A stretch of 64,000 bases of DNA from an uncultured Robinsoniella sp. (lineage in GTDB: Bacteria > Bacillota > Clostridia > Lachnospirales > Lachnospiraceae): NCBI GenBank assembly GCA_900539655.1, contig UQCR01000014.1, positions 1 to 64,000 on the forward strand, written 5' to 3'. This document shows, piece after piece, positions 1 to 8,450 of the stretch (position 1 is the stretch's first letter; each line of letters starts with the position of its first letter). Made by a program: the position numbers and the translations under genes. A model generated the notes under the pieces. It made no database searches. It saw only the letters and a program-made list of their open reading frames with translations, and was not told the origin of the DNA.

Positions 1-10
1 CGGATACTAA

Positions 11-119
11 GCGGGCACTGAACCGAGAAATGCATCAGGATTTCTCGGTGAATGCCCGCGTGCCGCCAAAAAGCGCTCTGCAAAGGTTAGAAAATACCAG
101 TTCTGCGGCAAGCTGACGG
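11..119. other. Nested hairpins at left edge of window
   Basis: A two-tier hairpin spans 11-59: outer arms GCGGGCA/TGCCCGC and inner arms ACCGAGAAA/TTTCTCGGT around a short loop. A second weaker pairing, TGCCGC (61-66) with GCGGCA (114-119), follows. There is no U-tract on either strand, so it is not an ordinary terminator. I see no open reading frame here. It may be a structured RNA end, a single-stranded DNA processing site or the edge of a mobile element whose body lies outside the window. The rest of 120-340 is AT-rich and shows nothing I can name. Confidence 0.4.
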
Positions 120-340
120 AGTCCATATCAGTTTCCCACCCCCATCTTTCCGTACACTACTTATCATATACAAAGCGTCCTTCCTCAGCTAAACCCAAAT
201 ATAATTCATTTAATAGATCATTACAAAACATACGCTGTAGTACTAATATATTGTATAATAAGAACTACCAGAATTTCTTGCAGTAAGCCCATCTTCTGAT
301 AGAAAGAAGAAAAATGTAATGGATAATGATACCATCAGGC

Positions 341-373
341 AAAAAAAAGCAGCCATCACATGACAGCTGCTTT
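341..373 (-). terminator. Rho-independent terminator of metA
   Basis: AAAGCAGC (346-353) pairs with GCTGCTTT (366-373). Read on the minus strand the stem is followed by eight T residues (the A-run at 341-348). It lies 37 bases past the metA stop codon and would end that transcript. Confidence 0.85.
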
Positions 374-409
374 AATTAAGAAGTTCTTTAATTAGGAATT
401 TTAAGATAA

Positions 410-1354
410 TTAGAAAGCATCCTTTTTCTTGCTAAAATCAGGCGTTCCAACCATCTCATAAGGGGTCATTTGGTATACGTAATAATTTAACCAGTTCGTA
501 TACATATTATTAGCATGGGACCTCCACATCAGAATCGGCTTATTTTCCGGATCATTTCCCTGATAGTAGTTCATTGGCATATCAATATCCAGCCCTTTGC
601 CCACATCTCTTTTGTACTCTCCGTCCAACGTCACTCGGTCGTATTCCGGATGGCCCATGACGAAGATCTGTCTGCCGTCCCTGTTCATAGCCAGGAATAC
701 CCCGGCTTCATCGGAATCCGCCAGAATCATAAGATCCCCGCACGCCTTGATGGATTCCCTTGGTACCTCCGTATGTCTGGAATGGGGTGCCAGGAACATA
801 TCATCAAAGCCCCTCACCAAGGGGATTTTGCGGTTTAATACTTTGTGCCAGAATAATCCGAACATTTTCCGATCCAGCGGTTTTTTCTGAATCCCATAGT
901 GATAATACATGGCTGCCTGGGCTCCCCAGCACAAATGAATAGTGGAGGTTACGTTTGTCTTTGTCCATTCCATTATGCGGGTCAGTTCTTCCCAGTAGTC
1001 CACTTCTTCAAATTCCATTTGTTCTATCGGGGCACCGGTAATAATCATTCCATCAAAGCTTTGTTTCTTCACATCATCAAAGGTTATGTAAAACTGATTC
1101 AGATGGCTTGTTGCGGTATTCTTCGATTCATGGGAAGTCACCATCAGGAAGGTAATATTCACCTGCAGCGGCGTATTTGACAGGGAACGCAGCAACTGCA
1201 GCTCGGTTTCCTCCTTTAATGGCATGAGGTTCAGTATCGCAATTTCAATTGGACGGATATCCTGGTGCATTGCACGGTTCTCATCCATTACAAATATATT
1301 CTCCCGCTCAAGGATTTCTTTTGCTGGTAAATCACCCTGTACTTTAATTGGCAT
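410..1354 (-). CDS. metA: Homoserine O-acetyltransferase (MetA/MetAA family)
   Basis: The 314-residue protein matches MetA over its full length. This enzyme acylates the hydroxyl of L-homoserine, the first committed step of methionine synthesis, in the cytoplasm. The family nucleophile is present at Cys142 (HLCWGAQ). Position 111 is Glu (GAPIEQ). In this family Glu111 is the known determinant for acetyl-CoA, whereas Gly111 gives succinyl-CoA, so the product should be O-acetylhomoserine despite the usual succinyltransferase label. The start is the ATG opening MPIKVQ, because AAAGGTGA lies 5 bases before it; the GTG and ATG just upstream overlap that ribosome site. It has its own promoter and terminator, so it is monocistronic. 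No SAM riboswitch is visible in the short leader. Confidence 0.95.
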   Translation of the reverse strand: MPIKVQGDLPAKEILERENIFVMDENRAMHQDIRPIEIAILNLMPLKEETELQLLRSLSNTPLQVNITFLMVTSHESKNTATSHLNQFYITFDDVKKQSFDGMIITGAPIEQMEFEEVDYWEELTRIMEWTKTNVTSTIHLCWGAQAAMYYHYGIQKKPLDRKMFGLFWHKVLNRKIPLVRGFDDMFLAPHSRHTEVPRESIKACGDLMILADSDEAGVFLAMNRDGRQIFVMGHPEYDRVTLDGEYKRDVGKGLDIDMPMNYYQGNDPENKPILMWRSHANNMYTNWLNYYVYQMTPYEMVGTPDFSKKKDAF

Positions 1355-1388
1355 ACTCATCACCTTTTCTTATTTTGTCATTGTCACT

Positions 1389-1417
1389 AGTATAACACAT
1401 TCTTTTCTTCCAGTAAA
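1389..1417 (-). promoter_or_regulatory. Putative sigma-A promoter of metA
   Basis: On the minus strand a TTTACT -35 box (1412-1417) and a TATACT -10 box (1389-1394) are separated by 17 bases. The predicted start is about 28 bases before the metA start codon, leaving no room for a riboswitch. Confidence 0.55.
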
Positions 1418-1429
1418 AGACCAATTTAA

Positions 1430-1451
1430 TGGCACACTTGTACGTGTGCCA
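1430..1451 (-). terminator. Hairpin terminator after cardiolipin synthase
   Basis: A perfect 8-bp stem TGGCACAC/GTGTGCCA with a 6-base loop starts 7 bases past the stop of the cardiolipin synthase gene. It is followed on the minus strand by a weak T-rich tract (TTAAATT). Confidence 0.6.
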
Positions 1452-1457
1452 CAGACA

Positions 1458-3008
1458 TTACATGAGCGGTGCAAATAACCGCAGTACCATTCCGATAAGC
1501 TTTATCACCGGATTAAGCTTTTTATAATCTTCCTGTGTTATTTTCTGGCACTTTTTCAGTGTCTCCTGGAAGTCCGCTTCAATATTAACAATTTCCGCAT
1601 TTTTATATAAAAATGCGGCGCATTCAAAATGCAGATACATACTTCTGAAATCCAGGTTAATTGTCCCTACCACCGCTTTTTCACCATCGGATGTAAAGAC
1701 TTTTGCATGAACAAATCCCGGGGTATATTCATAAATCTGCACTCCGGCATCCAGCAATTCATTGTAATAGGTTTTGGCCAGTACAAAAGCATACCACTTA
1801 TCAGGAATATGAGGCATCATAATAATAACTTCCACACCTCGTTTTGCGGCATATGTCAGTGCAACTTTCAATTCCTGATCCAGGATCAGATACGGCGTCA
1901 TGATATGTACATATTTTTTCGCCGTAAACAGGATATCCAGGTACACCAGCTCACCAACCTGCTCTTTATCCACCGGGCTGTCTCCATATGGGATTACAAA
2001 TCCATCTCCCGGTGCCGGAATCTTAAGTTGTGGTACATCCACATATTTTCTGTAGTCTTCTTCACTGTGGCGCTTGTCTACATTCCACATCTTCAGAAAC
2101 AACAGCGTAAAGCTCTTTACTGCCTCACCCTGAATCATTATGGAAGTGTCCTTCCAATGACCGAAGCGTTCTTTTTGATTGATATATTCATCCGCCAGAT
2201 TGATTCCCCCGGTAAATGCAAGGTATCCGTCAATCACCAGAATCTTCCTGTGGTCCCGGTTGTTCTGGATGGTAGATAAAGCCGGTTTAATCGGAGAAAA
2301 CATCCGGCACTGAATTCCCAGTTCCTGCATTTTCTTGGGATAGTTATAAGGGAGCAGAACAAGGGAGCACATACCGTCGTACATAAAACGGACCTCTACG
2401 CCTTCTTTCACTTTTCGCTCCAGTATCTCCAAAATTGTATCCCACATAAAACCGCGTTCCACAATAAAATATTCCATGAAGATAAAGTGCTGTGCCCGCT
2501 CCAGCTGTACAATCATCTCTGCAAACTTATCTTCTCCCAAGGGAAAGTATTTCGCTGAAGTATTCTGGTAAACCGGAAGATTCTCTACACGATATAAATA
2601 CTCGGAAAGATGTGCCATACCCTCATCCTCCAAACGCAGATTTTCCAATACCTCTGCATTTTGGGGCGTCAGTTCTTTTGTTTCTATATTCAATCTTTTC
2701 AGTCTGGAATTTACCCACTTGGTATCGATCTGTAACTCGATGAATAAGTAAAACAGAGCTCCGAATACTGGTATTACCAAAATGGGTATGATCCAGGCAA
2801 TCATAAATGCAGGATTTTCCCTTTTATTTATGATATATATAACGAGTACCAATGCCAGGGCCACTACGGCTCCATAAGCATAAAACATATAATCTCTCAG
2901 CAATTCAAAACCCAGAAACAGTATCCCAATCTGTATCAGCAACAGAAAGATCAGAATTGCGCTGCGACTAAATACAACACTAAAAAAACCTTTTTTTCCT
3001 TTTTCCAT
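1458..3008 (-). CDS. cls: Cardiolipin synthase (phospholipase D family)
   Basis: This 516-residue membrane enzyme should condense two phosphatidylglycerol molecules to cardiolipin and glycerol. Three hydrophobic stretches occupy roughly residues 14-37, 40-60 and 67-92 (PLD-nuclease N-terminal type). Two catalytic HKD motifs follow: H253-x-K255-x4-D260 (HRKILVID) and H434-x-K436-x4-D441 (HAKVFTSD). The length and layout are those of bacterial ClsA/YwnE-type enzymes. The ATG at 3008 has AGAGGAGAGG 8-10 bases upstream. The gene is alone on its strand with metA downstream, separated by a hairpin terminator. All key residues are intact and nothing unusual was seen. Confidence 0.95.
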   Translation of the reverse strand: MEKGKKGFFSVVFSRSAILIFLLLIQIGILFLGFELLRDYMFYAYGAVVALALVLVIYIINKRENPAFMIAWIIPILVIPVFGALFYLFIELQIDTKWVNSRLKRLNIETKELTPQNAEVLENLRLEDEGMAHLSEYLYRVENLPVYQNTSAKYFPLGEDKFAEMIVQLERAQHFIFMEYFIVERGFMWDTILEILERKVKEGVEVRFMYDGMCSLVLLPYNYPKKMQELGIQCRMFSPIKPALSTIQNNRDHRKILVIDGYLAFTGGINLADEYINQKERFGHWKDTSIMIQGEAVKSFTLLFLKMWNVDKRHSEEDYRKYVDVPQLKIPAPGDGFVIPYGDSPVDKEQVGELVYLDILFTAKKYVHIMTPYLILDQELKVALTYAAKRGVEVIIMMPHIPDKWYAFVLAKTYYNELLDAGVQIYEYTPGFVHAKVFTSDGEKAVVGTINLDFRSMYLHFECAAFLYKNAEIVNIEADFQETLKKCQKITQEDYKKLNPVIKLIGMVLRLFAPLM

Positions 3009-3193
3009 CTAATTCCTCTCCTCTAAAATACAACAGATGCCGCATAATCTCATATTATAACATACTTTTCCTATTTTTATAGGTCTAATTTCAAATTATC
3101 TTCTCTTATGTTCCCAGAATATGATATACTGATATCCGGCGCTATATCCATTGTTACTGTGCAATGCAGTATAAGATTTTAGGAGGAATACAG

Positions 3194-3931
3194 ATGAAGT
3201 TACAGCAGCTTTTAAGCTTTACCAGAAAAGCCGTTGATGAATACCAGATGATTGAAGAAGGGGACAGAATCGCAGTTGGGATTTCAGGCGGGAAAGACAG
3301 CCTGACTATGTTATATGCCCTTCATGGACTAAAACGTTTTTATCCAAAACATTTTGAACTGGAGGCAATTACGGTCAGCCTTGGCTACCAGGATTTTAAC
3401 CTGGATCCAATCAGGGAACTATGTAAAGAACTGGACGTTCCCTATACGGTTATCGATACGGAAATCGCCAGAATCATTTTTGACGAAAGAAAAGAGAGCA
3501 ATCCCTGCTCCCTGTGTGCCAAAATGAGAAAAGGCGCCTTTAATGAAGCAGCCAAAAAAATGGGATGCAACAAAGTGGCCTACGCCCATCACAAAGATGA
3601 TATTGTAGAAACGATGCTGCTATCCCTGATTTTTGAAGGGCGCTTCCACTCTTTTTCACCAAGAACATACCTGGACCGCATGGACATGACCGTTATCCGT
3701 CCACTGATGTACGTATTGGAGGCGGATGTCATAGGCTTTAAGAACAAATACCATCTTCCGGTTGCAAAAAGCCCCTGTCCTATTGACGGCTATACCAAAA
3801 GAGAGTATACCAAAAATCTGATCCGCCAGCTGAATGCTGAAAATCCAGGTGTTAAGGAAAGAATGTTTACCGCTGTTTTAAATGGAAATATTCCCGGGTG
3901 GCCCGAACGAATTCCCCATACCCACCGCTGA
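3194..3931 (+). CDS. ttcA: TtcA-family tRNA 2-thiocytidine synthetase-like ATPase
   Basis: A 245-residue cytoplasmic PP-loop ATPase. The ATP-binding SGGKDS motif is at 31-36, a CxxC pair at Cys105/Cys108 (PCSLC) and a further Cys195 (SPCPIDG), the three cysteines that hold an iron-sulfur cluster in TtcA. TtcA thiolates cytidine 32 of certain tRNAs. In clostridia several TtcA-like paralogues exist, so the exact tRNA position is inferred. The ATG at 3194 is chosen because a full AGGAGG lies at 3181-3186; ten extra codons upstream have no ribosome site. It is the only plus-strand gene in the first 7 kb and ends tail to tail with the DUF1905 gene, with no gap between the stop codons. Confidence 0.85.
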   Translation: MKLQQLLSFTRKAVDEYQMIEEGDRIAVGISGGKDSLTMLYALHGLKRFYPKHFELEAITVSLGYQDFNLDPIRELCKELDVPYTVIDTEIARIIFDERKESNPCSLCAKMRKGAFNEAAKKMGCNKVAYAHHKDDIVETMLLSLIFEGRFHSFSPRTYLDRMDMTVIRPLMYVLEADVIGFKNKYHLPVAKSPCPIDGYTKREYTKNLIRQLNAENPGVKERMFTAVLNGNIPGWPERIPHTHR

Positions 3932-4201
3932 TTATGAACGCTCTTTTATGACTACATGAACCATATCTCCCGGCTGTTTTTGTATTTTCTGCCGGATGTC
4001 TTTGCGAAGCCCTATGATATGACAGGGTGTCTTCATCCGAACAAGGCTTCCTGCATAGGGTTCTCCGTCAAAAAGAGCATCTACTTTCACTCTTCCTTTC
4101 CCAAAGACCTCCCGGACATCAAAAGGAATTTCTATATAAGCCCCATCAATATCCGGAACTTTTTTAATCTTAGCATCAAACTCGTAACTGTTTGTATTCA
4201 T
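3932..4201 (-). CDS. DUF1905 domain protein
   Basis: An 89-residue protein that matches the DUF1905 family over its whole length: a small beta-barrel-like fold with the typical IEIPFDVREVFGKGR and AYIEIP patterns. The family has no established biochemical role; in some bacteria it is fused to a YdeI-type domain. No membrane segment or signal peptide is present. It converges directly with the TtcA-like gene. It is probably cytoplasmic and its function is unknown. Confidence 0.8.
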   Translation of the reverse strand: MNTNSYEFDAKIKKVPDIDGAYIEIPFDVREVFGKGRVKVDALFDGEPYAGSLVRMKTPCHIIGLRKDIRQKIQKQPGDMVHVVIKERS

Positions 4202-4222
4202 TTATTCTACTTCCGCTAAATG

Positions 4223-4309
4223 CACTTCGGCACCAGTTTGCCCGGATTCTGAAAACTCACTTTACAGCATAATCTAAGTCCTGATTCCCTGATGCGGTTA
4301 GCCGAAGTG
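4223..4309. repeat. 9-bp inverted repeat with 69-base spacer
   Basis: CACTTCGGC at 4223-4231 is repeated in inverse at 4301-4309 (GCCGAAGTG), between the DUF1905 start and the PatB stop. The spacer is not coding. It could be the folded 3' end of the PatB transcript, but there is no U-tract. Confidence 0.4.
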
Positions 4310-4319
4310 GATTACTTGA

Positions 4320-5510
4320 TTATTTGTGCAAGGCTGTACTAGCAATGGCTTTTGCCAGCTGTTCAAATGCCTTCTTCAGAGTTTCTCTCTGGCATGCGAT
4401 ATTGATTCTCTGGAATCCGATGCCACCTTCTCCAAACATAGACCCGTCGTTTAGCCACAGGCGGGCTTTTTCTACCAGGAATTCGTTCAATTCTTCCACT
4501 GAAAGCCCCAGTTCTCTGAAATCTACCCATAATAAATAAGTTCCCTGAGGTTCAATGAGATGAATCTGCGGCAGGTTTTCTTGTAAAAAACTTCTTACAA
4601 AATCTACATTTCCCTTAAGATATTCCTTCAACTCTGCAAGCCATTCTCCACCATAGGTATAGGCAGCCTGGCACGCCGCAAGACCACAGGTATTCAGATC
4701 ACTGTATCCGGTTTTGGCTATCTCATTTTTTAACTGCTCCCTTATGTCCGGATTTGGAATCCAGATATTGGATGCCTGAAGCCCAGCCAGATTAAATGTT
4801 TTACTTGGAGCGGTGCATACAATGGCATTGTCAGCATATGCCTGTCCCAAAGAAGCATATACCAGATGCTTATGCCCTGGATACGTAAAGTCACAATGAA
4901 TTTCATCGGAGACTACCAGCACTTTATGTTTCAGACAGATATCACCCACTCTTTGCAGTTCTTCCCTGGTCCAGACCCTGCCTACCGGATTATGCGGACT
5001 GCACAGTAAGAACACCTTTACGTCTTCTTCTACAATTTTCTTTTCAAAATCATCATAGTCCATGCGGTAAACACCATCTACGCATACCAGCTGGTTTACC
5101 ACAAGCCTGCGGTCATTGGTCTTGATTACATTTGCAAAGGGATGGTATACCGGCTGCTGGATCATTATACTCTCTCCTTCTTTGGAGAATGCCCGGATTG
5201 CAGCAGCCAGTGCAAATACCACGCCAGGGGATTTAACAACCCAGGATGGATCTGTCTCCCATCCAAAATGATCCAAAAACCATTTCCCCAGCACCTGGTA
5301 ATACTCCGGCTTTGCATCTGTGTATCCAAAAATACCATGCTCTGCACACCGCCTCAATGTTTCTTTCACCTGATCCGGTGCGCAGAAATCCATATCTGCC
5401 ACCCATAAAGGAATCAGGCCTTCTGGTCTTCCAAACTCCGCTGCAAAATCATATTTCAGGCAATTAGTGCCTTTTCTGTCTACTGGTTTATCAAATTGGC
5501 TTTTTATCAT
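4320..5510 (-). CDS. patB: PLP-dependent C-S lyase / aminotransferase, PatB/MalY type
   Basis: A 396-residue fold-type I PLP enzyme. The cofactor lysine is Lys237 in APSKTFNLAG; Asp202 (VVSDEIHCDF) and the SPHNPVGR loop at 171-178 complete the PLP site. The GLIPLWVADMDF N-terminus is diagnostic of the PatB/MalY subgroup, which cleaves cystathionine or other cysteine S-conjugates to a thiol, pyruvate and ammonia. Together with metA 3 kb away it may serve transsulfuration, though the two genes are not linked in an operon. The length is normal and the start is a clear ATG. The exact substrate is not decided by sequence. Confidence 0.9.
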   Translation of the reverse strand: MIKSQFDKPVDRKGTNCLKYDFAAEFGRPEGLIPLWVADMDFCAPDQVKETLRRCAEHGIFGYTDAKPEYYQVLGKWFLDHFGWETDPSWVVKSPGVVFALAAAIRAFSKEGESIMIQQPVYHPFANVIKTNDRRLVVNQLVCVDGVYRMDYDDFEKKIVEEDVKVFLLCSPHNPVGRVWTREELQRVGDICLKHKVLVVSDEIHCDFTYPGHKHLVYASLGQAYADNAIVCTAPSKTFNLAGLQASNIWIPNPDIREQLKNEIAKTGYSDLNTCGLAACQAAYTYGGEWLAELKEYLKGNVDFVRSFLQENLPQIHLIEPQGTYLLWVDFRELGLSVEELNEFLVEKARLWLNDGSMFGEGGIGFQRINIACQRETLKKAFEQLAKAIASTALHK

Positions 5511-5601
5511 GATAATCTCCTACCTTATTCTTATATTCTTCTTCATTTGCTTTTTTTCATGCAGCAAATAAAATATATTTACTGCCATTTTTACATTTTT
5601 A

Positions 5602-6714
5602 TCAATCCGAACTTTCCATTAACCCCATAACAATTTTGGCCGCCTTTTCCATATCACTTATGGTGGTATATTCACTATTGGAATGCGCCTGCTGCATGGC
5701 GGATGCCAGAACCATTCCCTGGACGCCATTTGCACATAGATGATTTTGGTCACTGCCCCCAAACGTTCTTTCCAGAACCGGCTGGATTCCAAGCCTTTGG
5801 CAGACATCTGCATAGCGCCTGACCACGGCTGCATTCTCAGGTGTCACATATGCCCGGAATAATATCTCTTCCTGATACTCCACAAAACCCCCCAGCCTGG
5901 CAGCCTCTTCATCAAAAACATTTCGGATGTCATTTAACTGCTTTAATACTGCTTCATGGGAGAAACTGCGCACCTCGCCCTTCACCGTACAGACTGGCGG
6001 TACAATGTTGGTAGCAAAATCACTTTGTATACTTCCAATATTTACGGTCATTTCCGTCCCCACATGTCCCAGGGGAATTCTGGATACCGCTTTTGAAGCT
6101 ATCAATACGGCATTTACACCGTCTTCCGGTGCAAACCCTGCATGAGCTGCCTTTCCCTGTACCACTACTTCAAAGGTGGACAGGGACGGTGCCACTACCG
6201 CTGCACTTCCAATGATCCCTGTCTTATCCAGTACATAGGATTCTTTTGCTTTTATCCTGGAGAAATCAAATACCTGGCTTCCCCGCAAATGCTGCTCCTC
6301 CGCTATGGAAATCAGAAATTCCACATCCCGGTGGGCAGTCTTTTGTTCCGTTATACTGCGCACCGCCTCGATCACCTCGGCTATTGCAGACAAATCATCG
6401 GCTCCAAGAACAGTTTTCCCGTCGCTGGTAATTTTCCCATCCTCATGTACAATGGCTTTCTTCCCTTTTGCCGGCTCTACGGTATCCATGTGCATGGAAA
6501 ACAGAATAGGATCACCTTCTAATGTCCCCTTCCAATAGCCATATAGATTTCCGCTATTTCCTCCATAGCAGCTTCCTGCTTCATCTTCTTCTAGAATAAT
6601 CTGATTCTCAGCAAAAATACCAATCAGATAATCTGCCATCTCCCGCTCCGAAAAGGAAGGGGAATCGATGGATACTAAGTGGCAAAACTCCTTAATCATC
6701 CGTTTACTGTTCAT
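5602..6714 (-). CDS. M20 family metallopeptidase, PepT-like
   Basis: A 370-residue cytoplasmic zinc peptidase of the M20 (ArgE/DapE/CPG2/PepT) family. The metal and catalytic residues are visible: His75 and Asp77 (SMHMDTVEP), Asp106 (LGADDLSA), the EE pair 139-140 (IAEEQHLRG), Asp163 (VLDKTG) and a late His in QQAHSNSEY. A dimerisation domain sits between about 175 and 290. The layout is closest to the PepT-like/YqjE group of tri- or dipeptidases. It is a single gene, with 500 bases of non-coding DNA upstream. The exact substrate is unknown. Confidence 0.88.
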   Translation of the reverse strand: MNSKRMIKEFCHLVSIDSPSFSEREMADYLIGIFAENQIILEEDEAGSCYGGNSGNLYGYWKGTLEGDPILFSMHMDTVEPAKGKKAIVHEDGKITSDGKTVLGADDLSAIAEVIEAVRSITEQKTAHRDVEFLISIAEEQHLRGSQVFDFSRIKAKESYVLDKTGIIGSAAVVAPSLSTFEVVVQGKAAHAGFAPEDGVNAVLIASKAVSRIPLGHVGTEMTVNIGSIQSDFATNIVPPVCTVKGEVRSFSHEAVLKQLNDIRNVFDEEAARLGGFVEYQEEILFRAYVTPENAAVVRRYADVCQRLGIQPVLERTFGGSDQNHLCANGVQGMVLASAMQQAHSNSEYTTISDMEKAAKIVMGLMESSD

Positions 6715-6870
6715 TTTTACCTCCTGAATAACTATATATCCTTCCTATGAATTGAGATTATACCAACACTTTTTCTCATCTTATTCGGGATCTTCGTTTG
6801 GGGAAATCATTTTATAAACTTTATGAATCAATAGTATATCACGAAATGCTGTATAATTCACCATCCTTTC

Positions 6871-6962
6871 TTATTTTCAAAAAATTTTTCAATATTTTTT
6901 CCAATAATTTTTTCAATTATATTTTCAACAATATTTTCAACGATATTTTCAAATCATCTTCA
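6871..6962. repeat. 12-bp AT-rich tandem repeat, about six copies
   Basis: Six successive 12-base units end in TTTTC or a close variant (from 6879: aaaaaatttttc, aatattttttcc, aataattttttc, aattatattttc, aacaatattttc, aacgatattttc). As the period is a multiple of three, any frame through it encodes a 4-residue repeat (ENIV/ENII on the minus strand), but no start codon opens that frame. The rest of 6715-7188 is AT-rich and without a supported gene. Confidence 0.7.
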
Positions 6963-7188
6963 TTCCTCATTATTTTCGCTGACGCATATATCATCTTCAA
7001 AAATTTTCTATTTTCTACTATTTTCCATAAAAATCCCGAGATATTTTAAGTGATTATTTAAGGTATCCTTGTAGGTCCCAACCATGTTCGTTAAATTTTA
7101 TACAAGGATTGCGTTAAATTTTCGTCAATGTATCTAAATTTATACAATATTTTTTAGTTTCTACCATAAATATTGGATTGTCCAAAAT

Positions 7189-7217
7189 TTGTCAAACGGC
7201 GAAAAAGGTGATAAAAT
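7189..7217 (+). promoter_or_regulatory. Sigma-A promoter of the 36-codon ORF
   Basis: TTGTCA (7189-7194) and TAAAAT (7212-7217) are spaced by exactly 17 bases, about 35 bases before the ribosome site of the small ORF. Confidence 0.7.
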
Positions 7218-7252
7218 ACGTTAAATAAATCACAAGGTGAGGAGTGGTAGAG

Positions 7253-7363
7253 ATGGCAGTAATGGCAGGAATGATCGTAACACTGGGATTGTTAGTAAAT
7301 GGTTCTGCAATGGTTGCATTACAGTTCATATCTTTAAAAAGAAAAGCAGTGCGGGTGAAATAG
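7253..7363 (+). CDS. 36-residue single-span membrane protein, unknown
   Basis: A short reading frame of 36 residues, not recognised. Residues 6-28 form one hydrophobic helix and the tail is basic (SLKRKAVRVK). Three independent signals support it: a 17-base-spaced promoter at 7189-7217, a long Shine-Dalgarno AAGGTGAGGAG at 7234-7244 with 8-base spacing to ATG, and a rho-independent terminator at 7395-7424. It is therefore a complete small transcription unit. It converges on corA. It could be a small membrane regulator, a stress peptide or a toxin; no antisense partner is evident. Confidence 0.7.
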   Translation: MAVMAGMIVTLGLLVNGSAMVALQFISLKRKAVRVK

Positions 7364-7394
7364 TCAAACACCCCGGTAAAATAAGCGGGAAAAA

Positions 7395-7424
7395 AGCGGG
7401 TCCGACAGCAAACCCGCTTTTTTT
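7395..7424. terminator. Bidirectional terminator between small ORF and corA
   Basis: AGCGGGT (7395-7401) pairs with ACCCGCT (7412-7418), followed by a seven-T run on the plus strand and preceded by A residues, so it also gives a T-run on the minus strand after corA. Confidence 0.85.
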
Positions 7425-7439
7425 ATTGCCATATATCAT

Positions 7440-8360
7440 TTACTTAAACCATTTTTTGATCTTGAAATACCAGATTTCAATTCCGGTTACCAGGATGCTT
7501 ACCAGAATGATAATTCCATAACCATACTTCGTATTGAGTTCCGGCATGTTGGCAAAATTCATGCCATACCATCCGGCAATTAGTGTCAGGGGCATAAAAA
7601 TTGTGGTTACCACAGTCAGAAACTGCATAACTTTATTCTGGTGGATATCAATCTGGGACTGGTACATTTCCCGTAACTGCATGGAATACTCCCGGAGCAT
7701 ATGTGTGGTATCGTAAAACCGTTCCACACGCTTCGTATAAAAGGTGAAGAGCCTGCAGTCTTCCCGGTTAAATAGCCGGTTCTGATTTTCACTAAGGGTA
7801 TCGCTTAGATCCATCAACTGCTGATAGTAGGCATTGAGCTTTAACAGCTCCCTTCTGCATTTTAACAGCTTTTTATTGAAATCTCTGGTATCGGAATCAG
7901 AAAGGCTTTCTTCCATATCTTCCAGCTTTTCCTCATACTGCTGTAAGAATATTACATCGTCCCTGGTGAGATACTCTAAAAATTCGAAAAAGACATGTGC
8001 CACATAGGTTTTGGGAAGCACCTGAATCTGGCAGATTTCCTCCAGCATCTTTTCCACAATGTGGTTGTCATCCACGAAGAGAAGCCTATCCTTATCCATA
8101 TAATAGCCGAAACCGGATTCCTTTTCCAAGAGGTTTTCCTTACACGGAATCACAAAGGTTCCCACAATACAGTTTCTCAACACATCTGCTTTACAAAATT
8201 CAACATTGCCAAGGCTTCTGGTGAGTAAATCCACGTGCAGGGTTTTCTCGTATCGCTTCTTATATTCGGATGAAGAGAGGCATTCCACAACTACATGCCC
8301 ATCCGGAGGAGTCTCTTCTTTTTTTAAAAGTATTAATTTATCTTTCACATAATATCGCAT
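7440..8360 (-). CDS. corA: CorA-family divalent cation transporter
   Basis: A 306-residue inner-membrane channel protein. The long N-terminal cytoplasmic domain is rich in charged helices (about 130-240). Two C-terminal membrane helices follow at about 246-263 and 281-299, with the family signature GMN at 266-268 (GWYGMNFA) in the periplasm-facing loop. CorA proteins form pentameric Mg2+/Co2+/Ni2+ channels. The loop after GMN reads ANMPEL rather than the classical MPEL-only spacing, which is normal for clostridial members. It shares a terminator with the small ORF. It is the last gene before the MerR operon but shows no overlap with it. Confidence 0.92.
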   Translation of the reverse strand: MRYYVKDKLILLKKEETPPDGHVVVECLSSSEYKKRYEKTLHVDLLTRSLGNVEFCKADVLRNCIVGTFVIPCKENLLEKESGFGYYMDKDRLLFVDDNHIVEKMLEEICQIQVLPKTYVAHVFFEFLEYLTRDDVIFLQQYEEKLEDMEESLSDSDTRDFNKKLLKCRRELLKLNAYYQQLMDLSDTLSENQNRLFNREDCRLFTFYTKRVERFYDTTHMLREYSMQLREMYQSQIDIHQNKVMQFLTVVTTIFMPLTLIAGWYGMNFANMPELNTKYGYGIIILVSILVTGIEIWYFKIKKWFK

Positions 8361-8450
8361 TTCACTAACTCCATTCCATTAAAATATGAAAATTCTTCTA
8401 TTCATATTGTATACGGTATGGACTTCAATTACAATAGATGATCCTGCTTC

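Noticed and set aside
6871..6962. CRISPR array
   Set aside because: The unit is 12 bases without spacers, so it is a simple tandem repeat.
6798..7049. Plus-strand 83-codon frame (FFNIFSNN-type repeats) upstream of the small membrane ORF
   Set aside because: It starts with TTG without a ribosome site and consists largely of the 12-base tandem repeat; composition explains the open frame.
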